The notes beneath the pieces are model-generated. The model was given only the letters and a program-made list of their open reading frames with translations, made no database searches and was not told the DNA's origin. Shown in pieces: positions 23,048 through 34,047 of a DNA stretch of 55,451 bases. A program made the translations under genes and the position numbers. The DNA is from Tubiluchus corallicola. Lineage: Eukaryota > Priapulida > Priapulimorpha > Priapulimorphida > Tubiluchidae. The stretch is taken from assembly GCA_030141605.1 (NCBI GenBank), contig JAQGDQ010001208.1, positions 1 through 55,451 of the forward strand. Reading direction: 5' to 3'. The first letter of the stretch is position 1. Each line of letters begins with the position of its first letter.

Positions 23048-23237
23048 ATGACCATGGAAGAAAAAGGATGTGCCATAACCATAGAATATTTGCAATTAAT
23101 TGTGATCGCCAGTATCGTAATGATGCTGATGATCTCTCATTACACTGATGTGAACATCGTAACGATTCAGAGGATAAATGGTTTACTCAGCAAACAAGCT
23201 TTGCATTCGGTGAACTTAGATCGGTCCGTACGTTTCG
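23048..23237 (+). CDS. Carbohydrate sulfotransferase, exon 1 (signal anchor)
   Basis: First coding exon of a two-exon gene nested in a PPP4R4 intron on the opposite strand. Two in-frame ATGs are present, at 23048 and 23054; the second has the stronger context (ACCATGG). It encodes 63 residues: a short cytosolic N-terminus, a hydrophobic segment at about residues 15-30 (LQLIVIASIVMMLMI) typical of a type II Golgi signal anchor, then a stem region. It ends at a TTCG|GTGAGT donor in phase 1, which joins the next exon as Asp-Leu. Any upstream untranslated exon is not recognisable. Confidence 0.85.
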
Positions 23238-23896
23238 GTGAGTATAGAAAGTAATTAGTAATTTTTTTATTTTTCTTCATAAATTTACAATAATTTGACG
23301 ATAAAATACACAAAAATACAAACAAACATGGGAGAAAGGGTGGCGAAAAACCAGAGGTCATCGAGTCGACCACCCTTCTCAGAAAGACAGTAAACAAAAA
23401 GACGCTGATGCCAGCAGAACACAACTACCAAAAAAATACATAAATGTCCATAAATACAAAAAACAAGAATACAACAACAGCAAAAAACAAATCACGGTTA
23501 TCAGATATGCATAGCTAAACAGTGTGAGATGAAATTTAAAGCAGTAACTTTAAGAGAAGTAATAGTTATCAACTGTTTGCTTTATGGAAGTTGTAACATA
23601 TATCTATAAAGAGACTATGACTATACGTGTGAATAGCAAAAAGAAAGAAATAAAGGTAAGAAAGCAAGATAAATTGTCCTGACAATTGCAATACACTTTT
23701 CAAAAAATTTTTGAATTTGAAAAATAACAAACTTTTGATCCAGATTTAATTATCATAACAGCAGAAAACAAATAACTATCTGATTTAACAAATAAGCAAT
23801 ATTTTAAGTTTTTAAGCAGTACTAAGAAAAGGCCGAAAAATATATAACAATAAATTATCAAGTGTCTGTATTAGCAATCAAGCTGATGAGCATTAA

Positions 23897-24355
23897 CCCT
23901 TTCAGTCCCAAATTATTTTGTAATAAGAAAAAATGTTTTGGCTTGGTACTTTTGTTCAGTATGTCCATCTTGTTTACACATAATAATAATTTTTTTCTAC
24001 TTGTGCCCGCGTGCCAAATATAGCCTGTATCCCACGGGATACATTGGGATTCAATGGAAGGATAAAATGCGTTTCATTTTGCAACTGCTGATAATATTTT
24101 AAAGTACTTAAGACATTTAGTATGTACGCTATGCTGATCTGTACAAAGTCATCTCTAAAGTGCTGTACCTTGCGCAGTTTTTTATGCTATGTAGATTTTC
24201 TGGTTCGCCATTTTATCACCATTTTTAGTCTATTGTTATTGGCTTAAATTAAAATAACTATTAACAGATCAAATAACTGTCAGTTTTAAAATTTTATTAA
24301 TTTTAAAGGCAGAAAATATTCTCGTATCCCACGGGATACAACGGGTATGAAAGGG
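23897..24355. mobile_element. piggyBac-like MITE
   Basis: A 459-bp element flanked on both sides by TTAA (23893-23896 and 24356-24359). The ends are CCCTTTCAGTCCC and, reverse complemented, CCCTTTCATACCCG. TTAA plus a CCCTTT terminus is the piggyBac signature. A near-palindrome GTATCCCACGGGATAC occurs near both ends. It lies in the sulfotransferase intron; no transposase is present. Confidence 0.85.
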
Positions 24356-25228
24356 TTAAAATAAAGCAAAACTATATGCAAAGCATATGAAAATTGTTTC
24401 AGTTTTAATTTTCTATGATCATATCAGTTGAACTGCCAGGTAAAACATTAACCTGCACTAAGTTACACAATGCAAGCTTTACGAAGATCTACATGAGACT
24501 GAATGTACGTCATCATCAAGAACAATCCTCTAAGATGGGGAGAATAAATCGGCAACTGGGCCATATTCGGAGGCATATCGCAATGGGGTATACCTCTCTC
24601 AATTATGTAAACCGCCCGGGGTAGTGTGTCAGACGAAACTGCCCAGTCTTTTTGGTGTGGTCACTTATCTATTTGAAAACCAAATTCAACGCAGCTTAAC
24701 TTTGCCTGCTAAGCATGCAAACTGACCGTTGAGCTATTTTGATCACCCCAGATGAGCTTTGCTATAATTTTGCCGCAATTATCTCAGTTTGGAGGATAAA
24801 TTAACTTGCAACAAACAAGGTGATAGTTTTGAACTTCGTTAACTTTTCAACTCAGTAAAGCATTATGCTCAATTTGGTTTGAGTTATCAGTATTTGCTAA
24901 ACTTCTATTATTTACTTTGAAGGCAAATAAACTAGAATTATCATTGATGACGGTTAATTTAAAGATTTAACTGTATGGAATTGAAAAACTACGCGTATTC
25001 ATTCCTAGTTAGTCGAAGTTTTGCACATAAAATGTTACATTGAAAAATCTTGGACCATAAAGTATAGCTGCACTAATGTTTTTGACAGGTAATGGTTATA
25101 GCTCAGTAAACTACTTGCCTCAACAAGAATTTCAATTGTTACAGTAGGAATGCCAGATAGAGCAATTTGGCAATTTGTAAATAGAAGATTTCAAATTGCA
25201 TTTTTCAATTTGCAAAAATTAAAACGAT

Positions 25229-25460
25229 GCGAGGGGAGTACAAATGCGGTACGTAACCTTTTGCGAGGGGAGTACAAATGCGGTACGTAACCTTTTGCGA
25301 GGGGAGTACAAATGCAGTACGTAACCTTTTGCGAGGGGAGTACAAATGCGGTATGTAACTTTTGCGAGGGGAGTACAAATGCGGTACGTAACCTTTTGCG
25401 AGGGGAGTACAAATGCGGTACGTAACCTTTTGCGAGGGGAGTACAAATGCGGTACGTAAC
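25229..25460. repeat. 34-bp minisatellite, 7 copies
   Basis: The unit contains GCGAGGGGAGTACAAATGCG and GTACGTAACCTTTT. Located in the sulfotransferase intron, it ends directly in a CT microsatellite. Confidence 0.95.

Positions 25461-25522
<62 letters not shown>
25461..25522 (+). repeat. CT microsatellite
   Basis: About 60 bp of CT with one GT interruption, about 100 bp upstream of the acceptor of the sulfotransferase catalytic exon and in its sense orientation. Confidence 0.95.
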
Positions 25523-25525
<3 letters not shown>

Positions 25526-25625
25526 TTTCCCATCCAAGGAAGAGAGAAAGAGATGTACAAAAGAAATGCACAAACAATTTGACAACACTCTTAGTCGAGA
25601 TTAAAAGTTGATTTTCTTATTTCAG

Positions 25626-26551
25626 ATTTGAATCAAAGCGAAAAGAACAATGAGCTCAAAAACACCAAGGTTGACATTTTCGAATATCGAAGAGAACAAA
25701 TACAAGCATACTGCAACCGCTGGAACTGGAAGACTAACTCCACATTTGATCCACAATCTGACAAGTGGAAACGCCACATAAATGTGGACGAGACGCATGG
25801 GATACTACTCTGTTCCGTCCCCAAAACCGCATCCACAACCTGGAAGAAGATCTTGGCGAGTTTAATACTGATAGACACAAACGAGACTCAGCAAGAATAT
25901 GAACCAGAATTCCTGGTGAACAAACTGCTCATCTCACAGCTGCTGCAAATTGCTGATGGAAAATTCAAAAGACTGGATCATTACAATGCTACAGCACAGA
26001 GGAGCTTTCTCAAGTCTTTCACCAAAGTCTTCTTCGTCAGGAACCCATTCGAGAGACTGCTGTCAGCTTTCAGGGACAAACTGATGAAACATTCTCAGAA
26101 CGGTCCAGACAAAGCCGAATCCATCCACATAGCGAAGATGTACAAGCACTTATCCAATAGAACATCGGAGTACACAAACTTTGAACAGTTCCTGACATAC
26201 GCCACGGAGACGAATCTTTCACACAGGAACATCCACTGGGCTCGTTATGTGGATCTGTGCAATCCGTGCGGAGTGCATTACGAATACGTGGGTGTCTTTG
26301 AAAACCTTGAAGAAGAAACCAACGCCATTCTCAGAGCGCTGGGTTTTGGCGACAGAATTCAACTGCCCAAACGGAACACTCGATACCAGAAGAACAAGTC
26401 GGTGGACGTAATGCGAAAGTTTTACGCAAACGTGCCGCTAGACTTGATCCGGAATGTTTATCGGACGTTTATGATCGATTTCGAAATGTTTGACTATAAA
26501 TTTAGTTCTATATACGAGTATGTGAATCAAAGCGCAGGAGTCGGGAAGTAA
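25626..26551 (+). CDS. Carbohydrate sulfotransferase (HNK-1/CHST family), catalytic exon
   Basis: After the acceptor TTATTTCAG this exon completes a split Asp and encodes 307 residues to TAA. The whole protein is about 371 residues, normal for the family (Pfam Sulfotransfer_2 type). Two PAPS-binding motifs are visible: the 5'-phosphosulfate loop SVPKTASTTWKKI at about residues 127-139, and the 3'-phosphate motif VRNPFERLLSAFRDKL at about 201-216. The family motif HWARYVDLCNPC...YEYVGVFENLEEE follows. Several N-glycosylation sequons (NQS, NST, NET, NAT, NRT) fit a Golgi lumenal enzyme that sulfates a sugar acceptor. Which CHST it is (8-14 type) and its acceptor cannot be told from sequence alone. 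Confidence 0.95.
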
Positions 26552-26762
26552 GAATGTCTCTGAACCATTGTAACTCGTGACGTCTAGTCCTGTTGTCTAA
26601 TAACACTAAAAACTGTGATCAGTATTGTCCTTCTCTTTAAATAGCAAGCTTATTATTGACAGTATTGAGGATAAAAACAGATTTTTAACGAACGGTAGGT
26701 CCTCGCTTAGCGACGCTAATAAGCTTTCCAGCAAAACACGATGTTAAGCAAAACATTGTTAA

Positions 26763-27099
26763 CCCTTTCAGTCCCAAATCATTTTTAATGAGAAAAAATT
26801 TTTTGGCTTAATACTTTTGTTCCCAATGTATCCTGTGGGATACACAACATTCTTTGTCATATGCAAAAAAAAACAAAGTCCGACTTTTTTAAAAACACAA
26901 CAAAAGCAAAAAATGTGCTTCATTCTGTAACTGCTGATAATTTTTTAAAGTATTTAAGACAGTTTTTGCTACATAGGTTTTCTAGTTTGCCATTTTATCA
27001 CTATTTTAAGTCTATTGTTATTGGCTTAAATCAAAATAACCATTAACAGATCAAATAACTGTCAGTTTTAAAATTTTATTAATTTTAAAGGCAGAAAAT
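26763..27099. mobile_element. piggyBac-like MITE, right end missing
   Basis: Starts after TTAA (26759-26762) with CCCTTTCAGTCCCAAATCAT and follows the sequence of 23897-24355, with an internal deletion, up to AAAGGCAGAAAATA. There the similarity stops and the right inverted repeat is absent. It lies just downstream of the sulfotransferase coding region. Confidence 0.8.
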
Positions 27100-27498
27100 A
27101 ATTTGTTTTTTTCTTTTTCCCACACGAGGGAGCCACAAACTGAAGGGACGGGTGGGAATTGCTGGCAGAGTGGTCTGGTTTTGTGGATAATGCAATGTGT
27201 TGTAATGTCGATAGTGCAATTTTGATGTAAGGAATTGGTTTTCTGCTTCAGCCATAAACGGTGTGCGCACTTTGGCCGTACGAAGTGAGTGTTTTTTGTA
27301 TATTTAATACATAGCAATTTTCTCTGTAATTTTTTTGTTCAACTTCTGTGTTTTTTGTTCAAATTGCATTGCTGCATATTTTATGTAACATCATTTAACT
27401 GTAAGGAAACAGCAAGATTAAATTTTGATCAAATATCATCATTTATCATGAACGAACAAAACAGTTCGCTTGTTCGCACAGTTAGCACAGTTTCGTAC

Positions 27499-27604
27499 CT
27501 TCTATAATCCTATCACGGATGCTTTCTCTCTGCTGCAACTTGCGATTGTTCCTGAGAAATACACAAAGCGTCCTGGCAGCAGCTCGTCGAACAGGTAGTG
27601 CCCT
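27499..27604 (-). CDS. PPP4R4: PPP4R4 exon, most conserved motif
   Basis: Exon of 106 nt, acceptor TTTTTGCTCACAG, donor G|GTACGA, phase 0 in, one base out. It encodes RALPVRRAAARTLCVFLRNN, then RKLQQRESIRDRIIE. The LPV-(Q/R)-(K/R)-AA-x-RTLC-(I/V)-FLR-x-NRK stretch is nearly identical to vertebrate PPP4R4 and is the clearest evidence for gene identity. The intron after this exon (21366-27498) hosts the nested sulfotransferase gene on the opposite strand. Confidence 0.95.
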
Positions 27605-27978
27605 CTGTGAGCAAAAATAGTTAACTTTAGAAAATTCAGCGTGTTCCACATTGATTGTCGAAAGCAAATAATTTAATAATAACTTCATTTTTAAATAACG
27701 AGAAAAAATTTAGTAAACTTAAAAAACCTGCACCTCTGTGATGCATGTTTTGTCTGAAATTACACTAGACAACACGAGTTTCATTGTAGAAAATTGTTCA
27801 CGATGAAAAATTTAGAAATTTTCGCTAGTATGCGATAAACGTATGGAGAGTATAATATCTTCATAAAAAATTTCTAGACTTAATCACGTTAAAAAGCCTG
27901 CACCTTTTTGTCACGTGTTTTATCCAAAATTACCCTCAATAACAAGAGATTCATTGTTAGGAATCGTTCAGCAAATTA

Positions 27979-29038
27979 TAGGTTTTACACGTCAAATGTA
28001 GACATACGAATTTCGAATGTGTTTTGGTAACCCGAATGTGACTTAGGTAAGTCAAATGTAGACATAGGAATTTCGAATGTGTTTTGGTAACCCGAATGTG
28101 ACTTAGGTAAGTCAAATGTAGACACAGGAAAGTTCAAATGTGACTTAGGTAAGTCAAATGTAGACACAGGAAAGTTCAAATGTGACTTAGGTAAGTCAAA
28201 TGTAGACATAGGAAAGTTCAAATGTGACTTAGGTAAGTCAAATGTAGACACAGGAAAGTTCAAATGTGACTTAGGTAAGTCAAATGTAGACACAGGAAAG
28301 TTCAAATGTGACTTAGGTAAGTCAAATGTAGACACAGGAAAGTTCAAATGTGACTTAGGTAAGTCAAATGTAGATGCAGGAAAGTTCAAATGTGACTTAG
28401 GTAAGTCAAATGTAGACATAGGAAAGTTCAAATGTGACTTAGGTAAGTCAAATGTAGACACAGGAAAGTTCAAATGTGACTTAGGTAAGTCAAATGTAGA
28501 CACAGGAAAGTTCAAATGTGACTTAGGTAAGTCAAATGTAGACACAGGAAAGTTCAAATGTGACTTAGGTAAGTCAAATGTAGACATAGGAATTTCGAAC
28601 GTGTTTTGGTAACTCAAATGTGACTTAGGTAAGTCAAATGTAGACATACGAATTTCAAATGTGTTTTGGTAACTCAAATGTGACTTAGGTAAGTCAAATG
28701 TAGACATAGGAATTTCGAACGTGTTTTGGTAACTCAAATGTGACTTAGGTAAGTCAAATGTAGACATAAGGACATTTAACTTGACATGTGTCTACATTTG
28801 ACTTACGCTTAAGATTTCTTGAAAACCATTGTTAACACATTTGAACTACCTAAATCTACATTTGAGTTACCAAGACACATTTGAATTACCTAAATCTACA
28901 TTTGAGTTACCAAGACACATTTGAATTACCTAAATCTACATTTGAGTTACCAAGACACATTTGAATTACCTAAATCTACATTTGAGTTACCAAGACACAT
29001 TTGAATTACCTAAATCTACATTTGACGTGTAAAACCTA
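27979..29038. mobile_element. TA-flanked MITE with expanded arms, copy B
   Basis: A 1060-bp member of the same family, with TAGGTTTTACACGTCAAATG ends in inverted orientation and TA at both flanks. The left arm is a run of about eighteen 42- or 40-bp units, each with TTAGGTAAGTCAAATGTAGA. The right arm has about five 40-bp units. The family core is missing. The arm is read-through in one minus frame as a 14-residue repeat; this is not a gene. Confidence 0.85.
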
Positions 29039-29098
29039 TATAAGGAACCACTTGTTCTTTCAATAGTTCTCTTGAGGATCTTAAAATGTGAAACTTAC

Positions 29099-29287
29099 GC
29101 TCACTGAAGCCTTGTGAAAGCACAACGGTACGAACTTGGTGTAAATTTCGTCGCTTGAGAGACATTTTGTCAGAGAGCTGAGCTTGGTCATCAACTCCTC
29201 GTGAAGTCTCCAGTTGATCGACTCCGACACGACTTGCTCGCAGTAGAGAAGCGAGGAACACAACTCGACTCCGCACACGTCACCTAG
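29099..29287 (-). CDS. PPP4R4: PPP4R4 exon with NWRLHEEL motif
   Basis: Exon of 189 nt (63 codons), phase 0 at both ends, acceptor CTGTGCAG, donor AGC|GTAAGT. It encodes a linker, then SINWRLHEELMTKLSSLTKC and LSSDEIYTKFVPLCFHKASV. The (K/N)WR-x-HE-x-L…ISSD-x-IY-x-(R/K)F stretch is a strong PPP4R4 signature. The AGC|GTAAGT donor was chosen over TCA|GTGAGC six bases earlier. With it, the distance to the next exon's LPV motif equals that in vertebrate PPP4R4. A MITE arm ends about 60 bp into the intron. Confidence 0.93.
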
Positions 29288-29381
29288 CTGCACAGAGATG
29301 GATAAATACATGAGAATGTGACCAATATTTCTTTAAATGTGTGATGGGTGGCAAAATCGTCCACAAGTCGGCAACTTAACT

Positions 29382-29470
29382 TTTCTAGTTATGCTGAATC
29401 TCCATTTCACGAGGATCATTTTGATACCAAGTTCATCACTCTATGTTATTTCTAAGCTGAGATAATCCTT
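29382..29470 (+). repeat. Dispersed repeat shared with 15262-15362
   Basis: Second copy of the element at 15262-15362, ending TTTCTAAGCTGAGATAATCC in both. Confidence 0.7.
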
Positions 29471-29728
29471 TTCCTTTAAATAATAAACTAGATGCGCATT
29501 ATCATCCGCTCTCTACAGTGAATAGAAAATGCTTACTATTTCATATCTATAGTCACTCGCTGCCATAAGGAAATTTTTTATTATGCCCTAACAACAGAAG
29601 AGCATACGAGAATTTTAGAAATCCTTCCATAATATAATTCTACAATTTATTTTAAGAGTAATGCATGCACAAAAACTATCCTTGGTACATTGCCAGATGA
29701 ATATGCGATGCTCCATGCTCAAACATAC

Positions 29729-29905
29729 CAAGGTTTCCGTGGAGATCACGCCTGACCGGCCATTGTTTAACGACTTCGAGAAGCATTCCAGTGTTTGGGA
29801 AAGATTAGGGATTATTCCTTCTACAACGTCGATGTATTCGTCCTTCAGCAAAGCCAGAAACTGAGGAATTATCAACTTGACATCCTGACCGAGGATCTTA
29901 GCAAT
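29729..29905 (-). CDS. PPP4R4: PPP4R4 exon, HEAT repeat segment
   Basis: Exon of 177 nt (59 codons), phase 0 at both ends, acceptor TTCTGTAG, donor TTG|GTATGT. It encodes IAKILGQDVKLIIPQFLALL, then KDEYIDVVEGIIPNLSQTLE and a Ser/Asn-rich loop. The helix pair continues the HEAT array of the preceding exon (…IAAGLHE|IAKILGQDV), equivalent to the EVSKLL…LITLLQDESLEVLDALIDHLPEILE-type segment of the family. Confidence 0.9.
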
Positions 29906-30452
29906 CTACAGAACAGACAGACAAACAAACACATAAAATATTTACGATTCCAGTAATCAAAATATCGAGTTTGCTCAAAAGTAATCATTTTCGTCCATTA
30001 GATGGAGCCACAAAACCAGTAGAGTATGCCAAGAAAAGTAAGCTTGAATTAAAATTGACCTTAAGATGGTTAAGTAATGTGAGCAAATAAGAATAAATAA
30101 AATATCTACATTCTCTCTCTTACACAGTCTGGTTTACATTGGCTATATACAATCTTTCGATTTTGGCTACTAGATGGTGCAACAAAACAAGGAAACACCG
30201 AACATTTGGACAAAGTTCGCTATTTTCCGTTATTAATATTCTGATCAAGTCGTCTATTAAACTGACTCCATTTACGAAATGCAAAGGCTTCATTGGCACA
30301 CTAGCCAGGCACCAGGTGCCGCCACAAACGAAGAAACCAATTAATTATGTATCAACAAAGTTGCTGATTAATCGCTAATGATTAATCAGTGGCTTGTTTT
30401 GGATGAAACCATTTTCACAAAGCAGAGGGGTGGACCAAAGAGAATTGTACTA

Positions 30453-31159
30453 TAGGTTTTACATGTCAAATGTAGACCTGCGTTAACTCAAATGTAGATT
30501 TAGGTAATTCAAATGTGTCTTGGTAACTCAAATGTAGACTTAGGTAATTCAAATGTGTCTTGGTAACTCAAATGTAGACTTAGGTAGTTCAAATGTGTTA
30601 ATGATGGTTTTCAAGAAATCTTGAGTGCTTTTGGTAAATCAAATTTAGACACATGTCAAGTCAAATGTGACATTGGTATCTCAAATGTGGATAGGTGATA
30701 AAGCTTAAGGATGTTAAATTTAATCTTCTTTAATTTCAATTTAATAATTGCTCTAAGGTTAAAATAACAACGTTATAGGTCTACTAATAGATGCACTATC
30801 TTTGGTTTATCTTTTTCTAATTTGCACTTAAATAACTTAATTACCGATTTATTCGAAGAAATGCACCTACATTTGACTTACCTAAGTCACATTTGAGTTA
30901 CCAAAACACATTCGAAATTCCTATGTCTACATTTGACTTACCTAAGTCACATTTGAACTTTCCTGTGTCTACATTTGACTTACCTAAGTCACATTTGAAC
31001 TTTCCTGTGTCTACATTTGACTTACCTAAGTCACATTTGAACTTTCCTGTGTCTACATTTGACTTACCTAAGTCTCATTTGAACTTTCCTGTGTCTACAT
31101 TTGACTTACCTAAGTCTCATTTGAACTTTCCTGTGTCTACATTTGACGTGCAAAACCTG
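30453..31159. mobile_element. TA-flanked MITE with expanded arm, copy C (inverted)
   Basis: Same family, opposite orientation to copies A and D. It begins TAGGTTTTACATGTCAAATG, ends in CAAAACCTG and has TA on both sides. The core appears in reverse (TTAAATTTAATCTTCTTTAA). The right arm has about six units containing ACTTACCTAAGTC. Confidence 0.85.
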
Positions 31160-31308
31160 TAGCAAAGGTATAATGATGGCATCCAGGAAAATAAACACAT
31201 AGTTTAAGAAGATCGTTAGCAGGCAGTTGTGTGTTTTTACACATATTTGGAAAGATTTACTCATAACAAACAACATTTTGTTAGTAATATAACTGCTTGT
31301 GCATTCTA

Positions 31309-31804
31309 CAGGCTGCATAAGATTACGGATATCCATAAAATAAGACCAAAAATCCATAAAATAAAATTTGAAAAATCCATAAAATAAGAAATGCATAAAA
31401 CCAAAAAAAAATTTTTTTTTGAGATTTTTTTGTACAAAATAAGGCAATCAAAACTGAATACAGGCATTGGATCGGAAACTTCAGCCTAGAGGGCATTCTA
31501 CATTCGTACCAAATAGACGAATTATTTGAACTGAAGTGATGAATTACAAGGCATTGTCTCGTAAAATTTGATTAAATTTGAAGTGATATGAAATCGATAA
31601 AATTAAAACTAACTCCTGCGTGTTTAAAACCACGTTTCAAGCACTCCTGTTTTTACTTTTTAATTGATTTCCCCCCTGGGCATCTCGTTCCAGATATAGT
31701 CTATTTCTTATTTTATTGATATCCATGAAATAAAATTTCAAAAATCCATAAAATAAGCTATTTTATTTATTTTATACATATCATCCATAATCTTATGCGC
31801 CCTG
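31309..31804. mobile_element. MITE with 22-bp inverted ends
   Basis: The ends CAGGCTGCATAAGATTACGG and (reverse complement) CAGGGCGCATAAGATTATGG are inverted repeats with a few mismatches. Subterminal CCATAAAATAAG motifs recur at both sides. TGCAT occurs at both flanks but a full target duplication is not clear. Confidence 0.75.
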
Positions 31805-32177
31805 TGCATCATTTATCACCAACCCACCATCCAGTAAATGAGAAGTCTTATTCACCAAGCCGTTAAGAAGTCATACAACATCTAAATGAGAAAATGTAAT
31901 CTTTCCCAGCTTATACATTAGTATTATACAATGTAATGAGCTTGCATAGGTCATATGCATAGGTAGCTAGTAAGTGCGAGGAAGTGATCACTTAATGTAA
32001 CTAGGATTAGGTTTACACGCTCAGGTAAGATTAACTACCTGAACTGATAACTGCATTCGCTCTGACGATGCAGCAGCGCAAGCGTAATTACGAAGCCGTC
32101 AAAAGAAACTGTTTTCGAAGCCAGTCTTTAAAGAGAAATAACCTTAGAAATTACTTTACAGCAGTTTAATGCGTGTA

Positions 32178-32765
32178 TCGTACTCGCGGTGAAAGGAATT
32201 TCTGTTTGTTTTTATTTTAAATCTCCCGCAATACTGTTCAGACGGCGCCATTACATGACGTGACCTAAGCAAACTAAAATCAGGGGAAGATTAGGAAATG
32301 TTAAATTATGTCCCAAAAAACATTCCATGCAAATCTGTATTACTTAGCATTTCGCCTACCTGCTGGAAAGACTTATGTAACTAGAAATCATAATTTAAAA
32401 TGTTCGTGCCGATTGGTAAAATGTCGCTGACTCACCCTCCAAGGTGCGCCACTCAATAACCAAAAACGTATTTTTAACCTTTTTGGACAAGATACAACCG
32501 TTTAAAATTTTTCTTATTTAGTAACATGTCTGCTACGAATGCCCTGATTATTTTTTCAAACTTCACGCAATGTTATTTAAACTTGTTTCAAACGACCTAA
32601 CATTAAAATGGCCGCGCCTAACGGACATCGCAGGAGTTTAAATTTACACGTTTTATATAGCATTACTGCCAATGCAAGCCCTGCACGCAAAAAGGCAGTA
32701 CGTAAGTGGAATGAAATTTCGAATTTTTTAAGCTTCATGTAAGTGGAGGGTTTTCTTGTGCTTTG
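32178..32765 (+). repeat. Dispersed repeat family R2, copy 2
   Basis: Closest relative of 8880-9430, in the same orientation. It lies in the PPP4R4 intron between 29905 and 33844. Confidence 0.75.
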
Positions 32766-32930
32766 AGCGACACACAAAAAAACACAAGCATCTTATGTTT
32801 CAATTGGCTTTCATTTCAATACAAACAAACGGAGGCATAATTTAGATGAACTATGAACTATTGAACTATGAATTTTATTTCACACATCAAAAAGTACAAT
32901 ATTAAACACATTAATAAACTTTGAATAAAA

Positions 32931-33208
32931 TAATTTGAGTAGTGCGAGGTGAGTGTACGACCATACGGTCATTAACACACTCACCTTACTTAAATGAAAA
33001 AATGATTATAGTTATGCATGCTTCTGTAGATAACTTAATGTAAATAAGGATGAAGTAAATGATGTAATAATTTGAGTAGTGCGAGATGAGTGTACGACCA
33101 TGCGGTCATTAACACACTCACCTTACTTAAATGAAAAAATGATTATAGTTATGCATGCTTCTGTAGATAACTTAATGTAAATAAGGATGAAGTAAATGAT
33201 GTAATAAT
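32931..33208. repeat. 136-bp tandem duplication
   Basis: Two almost identical copies (starting 32931 and 33067) containing GAGTGTACGACCAT(A/G)CGGTCATT, itself a partial inverted repeat. Intronic in PPP4R4. Confidence 0.92.
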
Positions 33209-33644
33209 AGCAATGGTATAAGAGCAATAAACCTGAAAGTTGAGAAAGGAAAACATAATATGTAATTACGACTTTGACTGAGCCTTAAAGAGTGAAAATT
33301 TTTTTTTAAATAGTTACGAATATGAATTATGTGATTATCTGTCAATGTACCACTTACTTGTATTACAATGCACCATATTGCTTACTTGTATATGCAATGA
33401 TATACATATACACATATATGTACCCAAATTTAAGCGCCACTCTTTTAGAATATCTTTATCAGCTAAGCCGTCCTTTAAGTTTTCATAAATGAATAACGGG
33501 GCAGAAAGAGATTTACTGAAATAATTGAAAGTCTTAAGCTCAATTTCCTTTTAAAATGCCCATTTAACTTAATTTGAATATTGAATATTAACTAAATGAA
33601 TATTTCTGTATGAGACATTCCAACACACTGCCTGTTAATTAAAT

Positions 33645-33838
33645 AACGTGAATGATGATGCCAAGTCATCAATAAATAACTTGAATGATGATGCCAAGTC
33701 TTCAATAAATAACTTGAATGATGATGCCAAGTCATCAATAAATAACGTGAATGATGATGCCAAGTCATCAATAAATAACGTGAATGATGATGCCAAGTCA
33801 TCAATAAATAACGTGAATGATGATGCCAAGTCATCAGT
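33645..33838. repeat. 33-bp minisatellite abutting a splice donor, about 6 copies
   Basis: The unit contains GTGAATGATGATGCCAAGTC and ATCAATAAATAAC. The last unit runs to within about 10 bp of the donor of PPP4R4 exon 33844-34047. Confidence 0.93.
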
Positions 33839-33843
33839 TATAC

Positions 33844-34047
33844 CTCATGAAGTCCGGCAGCTATACTTTTCCGCACTCCGGGTGCGGGATCGTCGCACAG
33901 GGACGCGAACGTGTCATACAGCGTCTTGCTGAAGCCGTCCACTCCGACAAACAGGACAAACGCCGGAAAGTTATATGCACTGCTCAGTCGACTGTCGGCG
34001 TAGACGTCGGCATCCTCAAAGAAGAGGAACGGGTCTTCAGCTACCTG
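33844..34047 (-). CDS. PPP4R4: PPP4R4 exon with possible tandem acceptor
   Basis: Exon of 204 nt, exactly 68 codons, phase 0 at both ends. It encodes DSRLSSAYNFPAFVLFVGVD, then GFSKTLYDTFASLCDDPAPG and VRKSIAAGLHE. The (C/S)AYNFPA-x-(V/I) motif and the following LY-x-TF-x-x-LC-x-DP-x-x-x-VR repeat are characteristic of PPP4R4. The acceptor reads TAGCAG, so splicing could start at 34047 or 3 nt later at 34044, adding or removing one Gln. A 33-bp tandem array begins immediately after the donor. Confidence 0.93.

Larger units (their letters stand above)
23238..25625 (+). other. Intron of the sulfotransferase gene
   Basis: GT-AG intron (GTGAGT...TTTCAG) separating the anchor exon from the catalytic exon. 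It contains a piggyBac-like MITE (23897-24355), a seven-copy 34-bp array with an adjoining CT tract (25229-25522), and otherwise unrecognised AT-rich sequence at about 24360-25225. Confidence 0.85.

Noticed and set aside
24415-24624. 69-codon plus-strand open frame in the sulfotransferase intron
   Set aside because: No recognisable family or splice support, and a direct exon 1 to exon 2 join is in frame without it.
27985-28767. 260-codon open frame with a 14-residue repeat
   Set aside because: It is the expanded arm of a MITE; the period (42 bp) simply preserves the frame.
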